The notes beneath the pieces are model-generated. The model had not been told where the DNA came from, made no database searches, and saw nothing but the letters and a program-made list of their open reading frames with translations. Of a DNA stretch of 14,720 nt, positions 1-11,000 are shown one piece after another. Position 1 is the stretch's first letter; the number at the start of each line of letters is the position of its first letter. The translations under genes and the position numbers were made by a program. This DNA is from Cudoniella acicularis (Eukaryota > Ascomycota > Leotiomycetes > Helotiales > Helotiaceae): assembly GCA_013054445.1 (NCBI GenBank), contig JAAMPI010001412.1:1-14720 (forward strand). The letters are read 5' to 3'.

Positions 1-854
1 ACCCTGACCAAGACGACTACTCTCCTCTCTACTCACCGCCAACGCTCAGTATAGGAAACACACCTAGTACAAGTAGCGCCACCAGCAATTATAGGAGTGG
101 CGTTAGCAGGAGGATAGACTCCACGCCTGTAGATTCTCTTCAAGAAACGCGAGTACAACGGCAGCAGGTTAATCTCTCCAGCCCGAACGAGCAGTCTCCG
201 GTCTTGGAAAGTGACCACCGTCTCTCCAGTGTCTGTCACGAACTATCAAAGCAGCTTCATCAATGCCAGGTCCTCACAGGATCTCCACAAGAAAAAGTCA
301 TTTCGGGCTCAGATACACCTTCTCTTGCCACCGAGAGCATGACAATGACAGCATCGCAACCACAAGATATGCCCTGGAGCACCAAGCTATTCGGAGAAAC
401 CCTCAACAACACCTCAAACCTCCTCGCTATACTTCAATCCTACAAAAAATCCTCGCCCCAAAATCTCAGCATCATCGTCCTCCTCAACCTCCTATCCGCC
501 TACCTCCAAATCGTAACCATCTACGACAAGCTCTTGCAATGTCTATGCAAGCAGCTATCCTCTTCTTCACCATCTCAAATCCTCCCAGGACTGCAACTAG
601 CAGGCTTCTCAGTCCAGCAGAGTAACTTGCAAACTAAGCTCCTGATGGACGTGATGCTGCATCAGCTTGCGGCTATGGAGCAAGTGCTAGGATTGCCCAG
701 TCAGTTTAGGGTTACGGGGGAGGAGAAAGGAGGAGATGAGGGGCTTTTTGGGGGTCAGGAGTGTTTGTTGGTGGCTGTGGAGAGAGGTGGGCTGAGTGCT
801 GTTTGTTCGTTGAGGGAGGGGATTAGAAGAGTAAATGTGTTTTTAGATACGTAG
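1..854 (+). CDS. Zn2Cys6 transcription factor, AflR-like, C-terminal part (5' truncated by window edge)
   Basis: The frame is open from base 3 to the TAG at 852-854, giving 283 residues with no start that must be used, so the gene enters from the left. Numbered from the first visible codon, residues 1-60 are Ser/Thr/Pro/Asn-rich like the linker after a fungal zinc cluster. Residues ~123-235 resemble the AflR-type regulatory domain: a hydrophobic helix ending in a YLQIVTIYDKLL-like stretch, GFSV at 201-204, then an amphipathic helix containing QTKLLMDVMLHQLAAMEQVLG. Members of this family bind CGG/CCG or TCG-type palindromes in promoters of secondary-metabolite genes and activate them in the nucleus. 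The zinc cluster itself is not visible, so DNA-binding ability is inferred. It lies on the same strand as the PKS, 1166 bp upstream, which fits a cluster-specific activator. The glycine-rich last 45 residues are not recognisable. Confidence 0.8.
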   Translation, partial: PDQDDYSPLYSPPTLSIGNTPSTSSATSNYRSGVSRRIDSTPVDSLQETRVQRQQVNLSSPNEQSPVLESDHRLSSVCHELSKQLHQCQVLTGSPQEKVISGSDTPSLATESMTMTASQPQDMPWSTKLFGETLNNTSNLLAILQSYKKSSPQNLSIIVLLNLLSAYLQIVTIYDKLLQCLCKQLSSSSPSQILPGLQLAGFSVQQSNLQTKLLMDVMLHQLAAMEQVLGLPSQFRVTGEEKGGDEGLFGGQECLLVAVERGGLSAVCSLREGIRRVNVFLDT

Positions 855-1184
855 GTGTGTGTTAGCATGCGAGCGACGAGCATCGTGACTCTAGTGCTAT
901 AGTAAGTTCTACCGAGCCTTTTGGAATTATAATTGCCAACGAGCTATTATTCTTTCCGTATGTTTTTGGTGCAAGTGACACGTTTCGGCATCAACTTGTT
1001 CAGGGCAGTGAGGTATAGATTTGAATTGTTTGAGATTTCCAATTCTGTTCTCGAAAGCTCTTACAGTGGGTGGCCATATGTCTGCGTGATTGGACTGTTT
1101 TACACCAAAGCACATGGTTTTCAACTCATAGTTTTAGTATGTATAACGTTGCCTAATTTACGTAAGATTTTAGAAGCCAGGTAA
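855..1184. other. Intergenic stretch, no supported gene
   Basis: This is the 3' flank of the regulator. Overlapping ORFs exist on both strands (933-1184 plus, 927-1124 minus), but neither has a recognisable domain, a promoter or a convincing start. I see no transposon ends here. Base composition is moderate and drops sharply at about 1185. Confidence 0.5.
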
Positions 1185-1480
1185 AAATTGCTAAATATTT
1201 ACTTTAGTCTCTTAAGAATTTTAGTTTTTTATACTCTATCTAGTTATAAAGTCAATAATAGAGGTAGACATTTACGAAATGTAGAATTTAGTATGTAAAA
1301 TAAGCGAAATAAAAGGGAAAAAAAATAGAAATATATATTATGTATCTAAATAATAATCTTAATAATCTACGTTCAAATAAGTTTAATAATAAGTAAAATG
1401 AAATCTGGATTTAAAAAGGAATATTAGTTTTAATTAAAGTTACGCTAATAATAGTTTTAAAAAGTGCGAGTTTTTGCGGT
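1185..1480. repeat. AT-rich island, probable RIP-mutated repeat relic
   Basis: By eye this stretch is roughly 20% G+C, far below the balanced composition of the flanking coding DNA. It is dense in TpA, TAAT and AATA words and nearly free of long ORFs in any frame. That is what repeat-induced point mutation (C-to-T, favouring CpA to TpA) leaves behind in an old transposon copy in Pezizomycotina. No coding homology or terminal repeat survives that I can read, so the parent element cannot be named. An ordinary AT-rich scaffold or promoter spacer is the alternative. Confidence 0.55.
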
Positions 1481-1860
1481 TCTTTTTTAGTGTTGTTTTT
1501 CGCGAATCGCGTAGACATTATGGCTATAGACTGTATATACATGGATAGGAGATTATTAGTAATGCCACCAATTCCTCTCATCATAATCTCATCATTATTT
1601 TTACCATATCCGATATCATTCCGCCGTTTTACGTTCGCATTCCGAATGTGCATAAACAGCATGCATGATGATTCGATATCATTACTAAACCATTCGGAAC
1701 CCCGTACATGCAGTTTCTCTGAGCAACTAGCTACATCTGAACAGGGGCATCTGGCAAATGAAACGCTTGTCCAGGTTTTTGGAACATGGGTCGTCTGGAG
1801 GCTGAATTAACTAAGCTATCTGCTTCCGTATTTCTTAGATGCACAACTACATCTATTGTT
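1481..1860. other. Intergenic, unexplained; short direct repeat
   Basis: No gene is supported. A 10-bp word CGATATCATT occurs twice (1611-1620 and 1674-1683), and an 11-bp odd palindrome CATTCCGAATG lies between them at 1638-1648. The open frame at 1490-1810 has no family signature. These words may be regulatory or part of the neighbouring relic; I cannot tell which. Confidence 0.35.
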
Positions 1861-2020
1861 TCGGTGCAATCACCAATATGTTCAGCTAATGACTTAGTTC
1901 TATACAAACCGAATTAGCAGTGAGCATGAACTGCATCACACTCGTGATCTCAGTCTAGTACTGTATAACTACAGGCACTCCTAGCTCAAGCAAGTCCCAC
2001 CACACCACTCACCTATCACT
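1861..2020 (+). promoter_or_regulatory. Probable core promoter and 5' leader of the PKS gene
   Basis: A CCAAT pentamer sits at 1873-1877 and a weak TATA-like TATAACT at 1964-1970, about 50 nt before the start codon. The leader from ~1971 to 2020 is C- and CA-rich with no ATG, typical of fungal leaders. A CGG at 1862-1864 and a CCG at 1908-1910 could be half-sites for a zinc-cluster regulator, but their wide spacing makes that weak. An 11-codon frame starts at 1926 and would be a uORF only if transcription began upstream of it. Confidence 0.45.
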
Positions 2021-5000
2021 ATGTCGAACCACCAGAATGAGCCCATCGCAGTCGTTGGCAGCGCTTGCCGCTTCGCAGGAGACGCAAGCTCCCCCTCCAA
2101 ACTCTGGGACATCCTCCAAAACCCCACCGACCTCCGCCAGGAAATCCCACCCAGCCGGTTCAACCCCGGTGCCTTTTACCACCCAGACGGTTCCCACCAC
2201 GGCCACAGCAACGTCCGGCACGCTTACCTCCTCAATGAAGACCTAGCTGCCTTCGATGCCGAGTTCTTCGGTATCAAGCCTGTGGAAGCAAAGGCTATAG
2301 ATCCCCAACAGCGCTTTCTTTTGGAAATCGTGTATGAGGGGTTGGAGTCCGCTGGCATTCCGATTTCTGAATTGCGAGGCAGTGATACGGGCGTTTATGT
2401 AGGCGTCATGTTTAATGACTACGGGACTATGCTCCTGCGTGACTATCAGGATGTACCGACGTATTACGCGACTGGAACTGGACAGAGCATATTATCAAAC
2501 CGCATATCTTATTTCTTCGACTGGCACGGCCCATCGGTGACACTTGACACAGCGTGTAGTTCGAGTCTCGTCGCGGTGCATATGGCAGTACAGGCTCTTC
2601 GGTCCGGTGATTCTCGTATGGCACTTGCCTGCGGCACCAACCTGATTATCGGGCCCGAGGGGTTTATTATTGAGAGCAAACTCAGTATGCTGTCACCTGA
2701 TGGTCGCAGTCGTATGTGGGACCAAGGAGCAAACGGGTACGCGCGTGGCGATGGGGTTGCGGCTGTGGTGTTGAAGACTCTTAGTGCGGCTCTTGAGGAT
2801 GGAGATTATATTGAGTGCATCATCCGAGAGACGGGGTTGAATCAAGACGGCGCTACTCCAGGTATTACCATGCCGAGCGCTACAGCGCAAGAAGCACTCA
2901 TCCGAAGCACTTATGCCAAAGCGGGGCTGAACCTCCTCGCGCCGAATGATCGGCCGCAGTATTTTGAGGCTCATGGCACAGGAACGCCAGCTGGCGACCC
3001 CACAGAAGCAGAAGCCGTTTACAATGCATTTTACGTTTCCCGTAGGGGAAATGTCCTTCCTCATCCTCGTACCCTCGGCGGAGGCCATCCGCTCTATGTG
3101 GGTTCGATTAAAACGATCATGGGCCACACAGAGGGTACCGCGGGCGTGGCTGCCCTGATCAAAGTGTCTCTTGCGTTGCAAGAGGGTATTATCCCTCCAA
3201 ATCTCCTCTTCGAACAGCTTAGTGAGCGCGTGGCACCGTTCTACAAGAACGTCGAGATTCTCCGGACCGCAAAACCATGGCCCAGCGTCGAGGGACAAAA
3301 AAGGAGAGCAAGCGTAAATAGCTTCGGTTTTGGCGGCGCGAATGCGCATGCTATTGTTGAAAGTTACGATAATACTCAGACGGGCCCACATTCTCTTGCA
3401 CCTACTTTTACTCCTTTCGTCTTTTCCGCCTTGTCCGAATTTTCGCTCCGAGAGTCTCTTTCGGCTTACGCAGCTTTTCTAGAAAGCGTGCAAGACTACA
3501 ATGCCGGAGTGCATCCACAGGACCTTGCATGGACACTGCGACAGCGTTGTTCAGTCTTTCCATACCGCATCTCATTCCCCGGATCATCACTAAAAGAACT
3601 TCAAGCCAAGATCGCAGCTAAGCTCGAGGACAAAGAAAACCCAAGCATCGGCATCAAAGCATTATCATCAATCCCTTCCCAGAGAGGTTCAGGTGGGCGA
3701 ATCCTGGGAATCTTCACTGGCCAGGGCGCACAATATGCGCGCATGGGAGCTGAACTGATAGAACAATCTTCAACGGCACGGAAGATTATTCAAGAGCTGG
3801 AATCGTACCTCGCCCAGATACCCGAGGAAAAAGACCGGCCTTCCTGGTCCTTGGAGACGGAGCTGCTAGCCGATGCCTCATCCTCACGGGTAAACGAGGC
3901 TGCTCTTTCACAACCTCTATGTACTGCACTTCAAATACTACTAATCGACCTCTTGTCGCTTGCTGGTGTGCATTTCTCTGCTATTGTGGGACATTCATCA
4001 GGCGAAATCGCTGCAGCCTACGCAGCGGGCTATCTTTCCGCGCGCGATGCTATGTGGATTGCCTACTATCGTGGCCTGCACTCCTCACTCGCGGCGAGCC
4101 CAAATGGTTCCGATATCAAAGGTGCCATGTTAGCGGTGGGTACCTCCATGGAAGATATGACTGAGTTATGTGCAGACGAGAGCTTCGCCGGACGAGTGAC
4201 CGTCGCAGCTAGCAACTCTTTATCCAGCGTGACGGTTTCGGGAGACGAGGATGCGATTGCTGAGCTCGAGCTCGTGCTAGAAGATGAAGCCAAGTTCTAC
4301 CGGCGATTGAAGGTTGATAAGGCATACCATTCTCGGCATATGCTTCCTTGCTTTGAACCGTATATTGCATCGATGAGGAGTATTGGCATTGAGCCACAAA
4401 CGCCTTCGGGACATCCATGTGTCTGGTTTTCGAGCGTGTATGATGGGCGGCCTATTGATGCGGATATGGTGCAGGGACTAGGTAATACATATTGGGGCGA
4501 GAATTTGACAAAACCAGTGCTTTTCTCTGAAGCAGTAAGCAGCGCCCTCAATGCCGACTCTTACGCTTTGGCATTGGAAGTAGGACCTCATCCAGCGCTC
4601 AAGGTACCCGCTACGGAGACTATCAAGGAATTCGTCGAACTCCCGTACCACGGAGTTCTCTCGCGCGGATCGAGCGCTATTGATGCTTCTTCGGCCGCTC
4701 TAGGATTCCTATGGTCGTACCTGGATAAGACAAATATCGATCTTGACAAATACGAGCGAGCTATGACGGGCGTCGACGCTGGACACCAGTTCCACCTCGT
4801 CAAAGGCCTTCCAACGTACCGGTGGAACCACGAGACAAAATTCTGGCACGAGGCGCGTAGTTCGCGGAAGATGCGGCTGCGAACCCATCCTGTGCACCCC
4901 CTCCTTGGTGATATCACGTCGGATAGTGCTCCACACCACATGAGCTGGCGAAATCTATTAAGGGTGAGTGAGATGGAGTGGCTTTCGGGCCATGCAGTCC

Positions 5001-8000
5001 AAAACCAGATAGTCTTCCCTGCGGCGGGGTATCTGGCGTCTGCTCTCGAAGCGTCACGATTCGTCGCCGAGAAAACTGGTAAGGATATCCGCCTGGTTGA
5101 GACTCACGACTTCGCTATCCACCAGGCCGTAGCGTTCGAGAAAGATGATACTAGCATTGAGGTCCTGATCGAGATGGCTGAAATCACACGAGACCAACGG
5201 CGGCAGCCCATTGATGTTATTCGGGCCAGGTTCACATATTCAGCTGCGTTGGATCCACGAGCTGATGACCTGACCTTGGCGGCTAGCGGAGATGTAGTGA
5301 TCCACCTTGGAGAGACCTCCTTGTCGCTTCTGCCTGCGCGGGGGCCTCCACTGCCACACATGATTGACGCTGAGCAAGGGCGTTTCTACTCGGCGCTCGC
5401 AGACTTGGGCTATAACTTCCAAGGCCGGTTCCGAGCAATGGAAGAGCTCCGGAGGAAACGCGGCAAGTCGACATGTTTGGTGAAGATGCAACCGGCTGAG
5501 GACTCATTACTTATCCATCCCGCTGAGCTGGATGCCGTGCTGCAATCCGCCATTCTCGCGTACAGCTACCCGTACGACGAGGAACTCCGTACTCTTCACC
5601 TTCCCACCACGATCCGGCAGATAAGGATCAATCCGGCTGCTCTATTGGATGGCGCGGCTAGTAGAGGGAGCAAGGATGAATTAGTGCCTGTCGATGCTTC
5701 TATTGATTTTGGGAAGAAAGCGGGAGCCGGCATTGTTGCAAATATCAACCTCTATGCCACAAGCACCACAACGCGCCCAAATGCTGCAGTCCAAGTGCAA
5801 GGCGTAGCTTTCATGCCACTCGGTGGGTCTGCAGCCGAAGAAGACCGACGTATGTATTCCAAGGTGCACTGGATCCCAGACAGGCCCGATGGCATTGAAG
5901 CAGCTCGTGACCTTTGGGAGGGCAACAACCAGCGCGAAACGGTGCAACTATTGGAGCGTATCGCCACCTTTTATCTGCGGAAGTTCGACCAGGAGATTCC
6001 TCCTGACCATTCAGCACGGATTACGTTCCCAACGAAATGGTACCTGAACCACGCGCGGCACGTGAAAGAGGTGGTAGCAAGCGGAAAACACAAATGGTGG
6101 AAGGACGAGTGGCACAATGACACGCTGGACAAAATTTTGGAAGTGAGTCGTCCTTATATGCACCTGCCTGATGTCGAGATCATGCACCTCGTTGGGACGC
6201 AGATGCCTCGCGTCTTTGCAGGGGAGACCACGATGCTGGAGGAGTTCCGTGCTGGTGGGAACGACGTCTTGGACCGATACTACGCCGAGGGGATTGGGCT
6301 GAGGGAGTTGGCGAAATGGGTAGGTCGAGCTGTGAAGCAGATTGTGGACCGTCATCCCCACATGAATGTATTGGAGGTTGGTGAGTCTCTCGGCCGTCTG
6401 TTGTTCTTTATACATAGTATAAAGTCCACAATTTCCATCCCATTCCATTTCCCAAGCTCCTACCGTAACTATTAGCAAGTAACATATTACAATGTCCCAC
6501 ATCGAGTAGGTGATTAAGATTCTCCGAGGGATCTTAGAAACCTCGATAGAGATCTAGGAATAATCACTTCAAGAAGATTTCGATTGACCTAGAACTTAGA
6601 TTCGAAAATTCCTCGAGGTCTTTTGATCTCTCACTTGAAGTAGGGCATTGTGATATCTAAAACTTCAATCAATACGGCATTTTACCCGAGGCTGACCACA
6701 ATATCAGGAGCCGGTACAGGCGGAGCCACCAAGGCCATATTCCGCGAAATTGGTGATAGTTTCCTCTCGTACACGTACACCGATATCTCCGCTGCTTTCT
6801 TCGAGAACGCCTCGGGTGTCTTCTCGCAGCAGAAGAATAAGATGGTCTTCAAAACACTCGACGTCGAGAAGGAACCCGTCGAGCAAGACTTTACAGAGGG
6901 CGCATACGACTTGGTCATTGCCTTCTTTGTTATCCACGCCACGAGCGATTTGGAACGCAGCTTACGCAATATGCGCAAGCTACTGAAGCCCGGTGGTTTC
7001 TTGATCGTCGGTGAAGGATCCGAGACTGGGACCGGCGCTGCTACCAGCGGGTTCATCTTTGGTACTCTTCCTGGTTGGTGGATCGGCACTGACAAAGGGC
7101 GCGCCTTATCGCCACTTGTCTCTCCTAAACAATGGGACAATCTCCTCAGAACGACCGGTTTCTCGGGCGCTGATACTGCTCCTCCGATTTCCGTTGAGGA
7201 CATATTCAACGTATTTCCAGTCGTGTCTCAAGCTGTTGACGATTATGTGAACTTCTTACGAGAACCACTTGCTCTTGGTTCTTCGCTAGAGACTGCCGGT
7301 GTGCCCTTGATCAAAAAATTGATTTTAATCGGCGGCGAAACAGCTCGTAGTTTACATATTATCGAAGGGCTTGAAGCTACACTAGGACGAGACATTGCTA
7401 CCGAGTTTCACTATTTCAGGGCTCTCACAGACGTTGACTTCGAGCTTGTGGACGACTCAACTGTTATCAGCTTGACGGAACTCGACTCGCCTGTTTTTAA
7501 AGACATCACATCAGAGCGTTTCGATGCGCTTAAAAAGATATTCGAGCCTGGGAAGACAGTCCTCTGGGTTACCAGCGGTCGATTGTGCGACGAGCCTTAC
7601 ACTAACATGACGGTGGCATTCGGGCGGGTCGCCACGCATGAGACACCTGATCTCCACTTACAGCAGCTTGACATCCCAGATCCAGAGAAAACGAGTCCCA
7701 GAACCGTAGCAGAGGCTTTCCTCCGTTTCTACGCTGCTTTTTCTAAAAAGGACAATCATAATATTTTCTGGACCATCGAGCCCGAGATTGTCATCGACAA
7801 TAAAGAGCGCCAGCTTGTGCCGCGACTTGGCTTCATTGCGGAGCTGAATGACCGATATAATGCAGGGCGTCGTCCCGTTGTACGCGAGGTTAATATCAAG
7901 GAGTCTCCAGTTCCTATTACTGTGCAACCCAACCAAGGTGGTGGATACGTGCTCAAGGAATTGTCCCGGTACGAAACAGAGCTATCGCAATACAGCGACG

Positions 8001-11000
8001 ACTCGGAGGATTTTATCGAGTTGCGTACGACTCATGCCGTCCTTTCCGCTCTGAAGACGCCCTTCGGACACAAGTTCCTTATACTTGGAGAACAATCAGA
8101 GACAGGAGTCCTATATATGACTCTTGTACCCTCTCTAGCCTCGGTACTTAAAGTATCTTCAAAGAGTGTGATGCATTGTGAAATTCCAGGTTTCTCGAAT
8201 GAAAATACGCTCAGATCGATAGCTGCTCATTTGGTCTCCATGACAATGCTAGATCCTCTTTATAGCGGCGAGACACTGGTTACTCATAACGCCCCGCGTA
8301 TTATCGTAGAGGCTTTGACCGTGCAAGCCATTGCTAAGGGTGTCCATGTAATTTACACGACAGACTCTGATGACGAAGAAGTCCCTGATTCATGGGTCAA
8401 GCTTCCCCGGTATCTGAGCCAATTTGACCTCGACGAGATTTTAGTATTGGCCGAGTCTACAGCTGCTTTCGTTGGGCTTTCCAACCATAAGATCGAGATA
8501 TCCGAAAACGAAGCGACTATAGTGTCCAGTCTTGACGCTCAGTACCATACTGTAATGACGGCGAAGTCGATATATTCCACTATTGCTAGTGCTGGTAGTA
8601 GCCCTGCTGCTGGCCTTGAAGACATGTTGTGTAAGGCTTTTACATATGTACAGCAGCAATGGAATTTAGATACCAAGGAGCGGCCTTTCTCGTCATTTCC
8701 GGCCACAGAAGATGTCCGTCTCGATGACCTTGCTGGTGGTTCGTGCCCTCTTGACCCGCTAAGCATCATCAACTGGACAGACGCCACTTTGTTGCCAGTC
8801 TACGCGACCAGGCTTGATGCCGGTCCCATGTTCAAGAGTACTGGAAGCACGTATTGGATTGTGGGCATGTCCGGTGCGCTGGGAATTTCGCTGGCAGACT
8901 GGATGATCAGCAAGGGCGCTCGGAACCTAGTCATGACCAGCCGAAAGCCTGATATTGCACCAGAGTGGATTGCATCTCACAAACGCAAGGGCGCCACCGT
9001 CACAATCATTCCATGCGATGTAACCAACGAGATAGCCCTAAAGGCAGCCCACCAAAACATCTGCGACTCGCTGCCCCCCATCGTAGGGGTCATAAACGGC
9101 GCTATGGTACTGCACGACATATCAATACGTAACATGTCATTCAAAGAGCTCACCAATGTAATCCGGCCCAAGGTAGATGGCAGCATCTACCTAGATCGCA
9201 TCTTCTGGGACGTTGACCTTGACTTCTTTGTGCTGACCTCGTCCATCAACACAGTGATCGGAAACTTAGGCCAGGCCAACTACGCGGCTGCTAACGCTTT
9301 TATGTGCAGTCTCGCAGCCCATCGCCGGAAGAGAGGATTTCGTGCAGCGGCTGTGAATGGCGGTGCCATTATTGGTGCAGGCTACATGGAACGCGAGGCC
9401 CGCAGAGCCTGGGACCGGATCGCGCAGAATAACTATATGATGTGCCTATCCGAAGAAGATTTTGTCCAGTCTATTTGCGAAGCCATCGACGGAAGTCGGC
9501 TTGACTCTCTCCAGGGACCAGAAATCTCAACCGGTCTCAACAATGTGCCATCCGATGCGGCGAATCAACCCTTCTGGTCTCCTGACCCTAAATTCTCGAT
9601 CTTTATGGTCCATCGGCAAGTTGGGGCCGAAATTGAGGGCCAAGGCAAAGCGGCAGCCGCTGATGCCTCTGTGGAGGACCTACTTCAAAAATGCAAGTCG
9701 CAACAAGAGGTCCATGATGTTATCAAACGTAAAATTAGCCTTCGAGATAATATAGTAAACAGACATACTAACGAAATGGACAGACGCTTTCGCCGCTACG
9801 CTACGCGCCATTCTTCAAGTGAACATGTCCGACGACGACCTAATGGCTACGAACAGTAGCGAAATCGGTCTCGACTCTCTTGTCTCTGTCAACATTCGTT
9901 CCTGGTTCCTGAAGCATTTGCAAGTTGGTATTCCCGTGCTGAAGATCATGGGTAACGATACCATGGGGAACCTCGTCCGACTCGCCGTCAATACCATGCC
10001 GCCGGAGCTGGTTCCCCAGCTTTATGCCTCTACAGCTGTAGAAGAAGATGCAGACGCCGGCCAAAAGAGTTCGGCCTCCGATAGTGGCTTAGAATCTCTC
10101 TCCTCGGCACCAACCAGACCTGATATGACACCGATGACCGATGTAGAACTTGATTTCCCGCACGAAACAACCAAAATTAACGATGCGGTAACGACTGGGA
10201 TCGACTGGGAAGCCGAGTCACGCGTGCCCGCCGACCTAGCTGAGATCCCACTCGCTGCAGACTTGCCAACTCCCATCACACCACCTAAGGTGATTGTCCT
10301 CACTGGTGCTGGTGGCCTCCTTGGCCATCACCTCCTAGAGCACCTTCTTGAGCACACATCTGCCCAAAAGATCATCTGCATCGCAATCAGAAACCTTGCC
10401 ACCCGCTTGAAGAAGGGCGAACTTCCCCCACCTGGCCCACGCGTGGAGTACCACGAAGGCGACCTCTCGGCACCGCTCTTGGGCCTGACGCCTGCCGAGG
10501 CGACCCTGATCTTCGACACGGCAGATGCAGTGATCCATAATGGGGCCGATACGTCTCATTTGAAGGGGTACATGGACTTGCGGGCATCCAACGTCGGCTC
10601 AACAATGACCCTAACTCGACTGTGCCTTCCACGTCGCGTGCCGCTACACTACGTATCTTCAGCAGGGCTAGCGATCCTGTACGACCAGGAGGCGTTCCCG
10701 CCTGTAAGTGTAACAGGCCCAGAATGCGCGCTTCCGGCGTCAGACGGCTCATTCGGGTACGCGAGCGCCAAATGGACCTGTGAGCGATTCCTGGAGCAGA
10801 CCCATGCACTTTATGGCGGTGCATGGAGGGTGTGCATCCATCGACCGTCAACTATCATCCGCGAAGGCGCTGATGCGAGAGGAGAGAAGGCAAAGCTGGA
10901 TTGGGTAAATGCTATGATGTACTATGCAAGGAAGAGCAAGTCCGTGCCAAGGGTGCACCGGAATCGCGGAGCGCTTGATCTGGTATATGTACAGAATGCA

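Noticed and set aside
927..1184. Overlapping plus and minus ORFs after the regulator
   Set aside because: I recognise no domain in either, there is no promoter support, and both are short.
1490..1810. Plus-strand ORF of 106 codons before the PKS
   Set aside because: No family signature and a non-ATG start; it overlaps AT-rich relic sequence and an equally long antisense ORF.
2693..3391. Long minus-strand ORF of 232 codons
   Set aside because: It is antisense to the KS-coding exon, has no recognisable domain, and is a shadow of the real frame.
6381..6475. End of a shorter PKS gene at TAG 6473-6475, or a 95-nt intron ending at 6475
   Set aside because: The residues after EVG do not fit a methyltransferase, and the 6475 acceptor leads to a stop 12 codons on. 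The 6381-6707 intron restores EVGAGTGG exactly.
7300..8700. Active enoyl reductase domain between MT and KR
   Set aside because: No NAD(P)H-binding glycine motif of an MDR-type ER is present; the segment reads as the structural KR/ER remnant common in PKS-NRPS relatives.
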